Assembly (NCBI GenBank): GCA_947441325.1
Contig: CANETR010000106.1
Location: 1-6,939, forward strand
Source: Saprospiraceae bacterium
GTDB taxonomy: Bacteria; Bacteroidota; Bacteroidia; Chitinophagales; Saprospiraceae
Reading direction: 5' to 3'
DNA length: 6,939 bases
Each line of letters starts with the position of its first letter. The first letter of the stretch is position 1. Of the stretch, positions 6,418 through 6,939 are shown one piece after another. The translations under genes were made by a program, and so were the position numbers. The notes below the pieces were generated by a model that was given only the letters and a program-made list of their open reading frames with translations, had not been told where the DNA came from and did not search any database.

Positions 6418-6939
6418 TCAGCCTTCGCTATTATTCAAATTTTTTGACAAATTATTTTTAGCTCTTTGGAAAAGCGATTCCACTGCTTTGATGCCAATGC
6501 CCATTATTGCAGCAGTTTCTGCCTGTGATTTTTCCTCAATTTTTAATAAGATAATAACAGTTTTTTGCCTTTCAGGCAAGCGATTGAGGGCATAAAATAT
6601 TTGCTTCATCTCTTCCTGCTGTTCCATAATTATGCCCGGATGATTAAATTCAGGGACCTCGATCATTATATTATTGTCTTGTCCGAAAATAGAACTGATA
6701 AAAGCAAAGCGCTTTTTTCTTTTTCGGGTTCTCTCAAAATCGATGCAACGATTTACCGTGATTCGGTATAGCCAGGTTGAAATTTTGGCTTCTGCTCTGA
6801 ATTCGGGCAGCTTTTCATAAACAGTGATAAAAATGTCCTGAGTGATTTCTTCGGCATCTTCACGATTTTGAACATAGTGCAGACTCAGGTTAAAAACCAG
6901 ATTCTTGTATTGTTCATAAAAAGCTTCGAAATCTGTCAT
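6418..6939 (-). CDS. ECF-subfamily RNA polymerase sigma factor
   Basis: A 173-residue protein with the two domains of ECF sigma factors. Region 2 (about 7-75) contains DAEEITQDIFITVYEKL and STWLYRITVNRCIDF, with the basic run RTRKRKKR after it. Region 4 (about 108-166) contains LNRLPERQKTVIILLKIE and a helix-turn-helix (QAETAAIMGIGIKAVESLFQRA). The length is normal for the family. The start codon is the last three bases of the window. MTDFEAFYEQYKNLVFNLSL looks like a natural ECF beginning, but an earlier start or upstream signals outside the window cannot be excluded. It heads a run of minus-strand genes encoding a likely membrane anti-sigma factor and a CnrX-like sensor. It is therefore predicted to respond to an envelope or metal signal and to drive its own operon, whose promoter would lie beyond 6939. 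Confidence 0.93.
   Translation of the reverse strand: MTDFEAFYEQYKNLVFNLSLHYVQNREDAEEITQDIFITVYEKLPEFRAEAKISTWLYRITVNRCIDFERTRKRKKRFAFISSIFGQDNNIMIEVPEFNHPGIIMEQQEEMKQIFYALNRLPERQKTVIILLKIEEKSQAETAAIMGIGIKAVESLFQRAKNNLSKNLNNSEG

Overview
The window looks like chromosomal DNA of a Bacteroidota organism. It is AT-rich, and it carries a SusC/RagA-type TonB-dependent transporter, a protein with a type IX secretion (T9SS) C-terminal sorting domain, a promoter-like sequence of the Bacteroidota TTG/TAnnTTTG type, and start sites without clear Shine-Dalgarno sequences. All seven genes I can support lie on the minus strand, so they are transcribed from high to low coordinates. I see no RNA genes, CRISPR arrays, insertion sequences or plus-strand genes.

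Right part (6939 to 2480, in the direction of transcription). This is a compact gene string: an ECF sigma factor (6418-6939), a 78-residue single-span membrane protein (6140-6376), a membrane-anchored periplasmic helical protein of the CnrX/Spy/CpxP type (5701-6147), an MbnP-like copper-binding protein (5039-5704), an MbnH/MauG-like di-heme c-type enzyme (4032-5045), and a YHYH-domain protein with a T9SS sorting signal (2536-3909). The second to fifth genes overlap by 8, 4 and 7 bases, which indicates one translationally coupled operon. The YHYH gene follows after 122 bases and is closed by a good intrinsic terminator at 2479-2514.

I infer that the first three genes form a CnrH/CnrY/CnrX-like envelope sensor: sigma factor, membrane anti-sigma factor and periplasmic sensor. 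I infer that it controls the output genes MbnP, MbnH and YHYH. In studied MbnP/MbnH and CorA/CorB pairs, the di-heme enzyme oxidises a tryptophan of its partner to kynurenine, which relates to copper binding. The MbnP protein here keeps the WxW-containing motif. No methanobactin precursor or biosynthesis gene is visible, so this would be a methanobactin-independent version. Copper as the signal, and the link between sensor and outputs, are inferences.

Left part (2535 to 1). After the terminator comes a 260-base spacer. It holds an AT-rich hairpin and a predicted promoter whose -33 element is covered by a 9-bp inverted repeat. Then comes a SusC/RagA-family outer-membrane transporter cut off by the left window edge after 758 codons. 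A SusD-like partner would be expected beyond that edge. The transporter appears to be a separate transcription unit.
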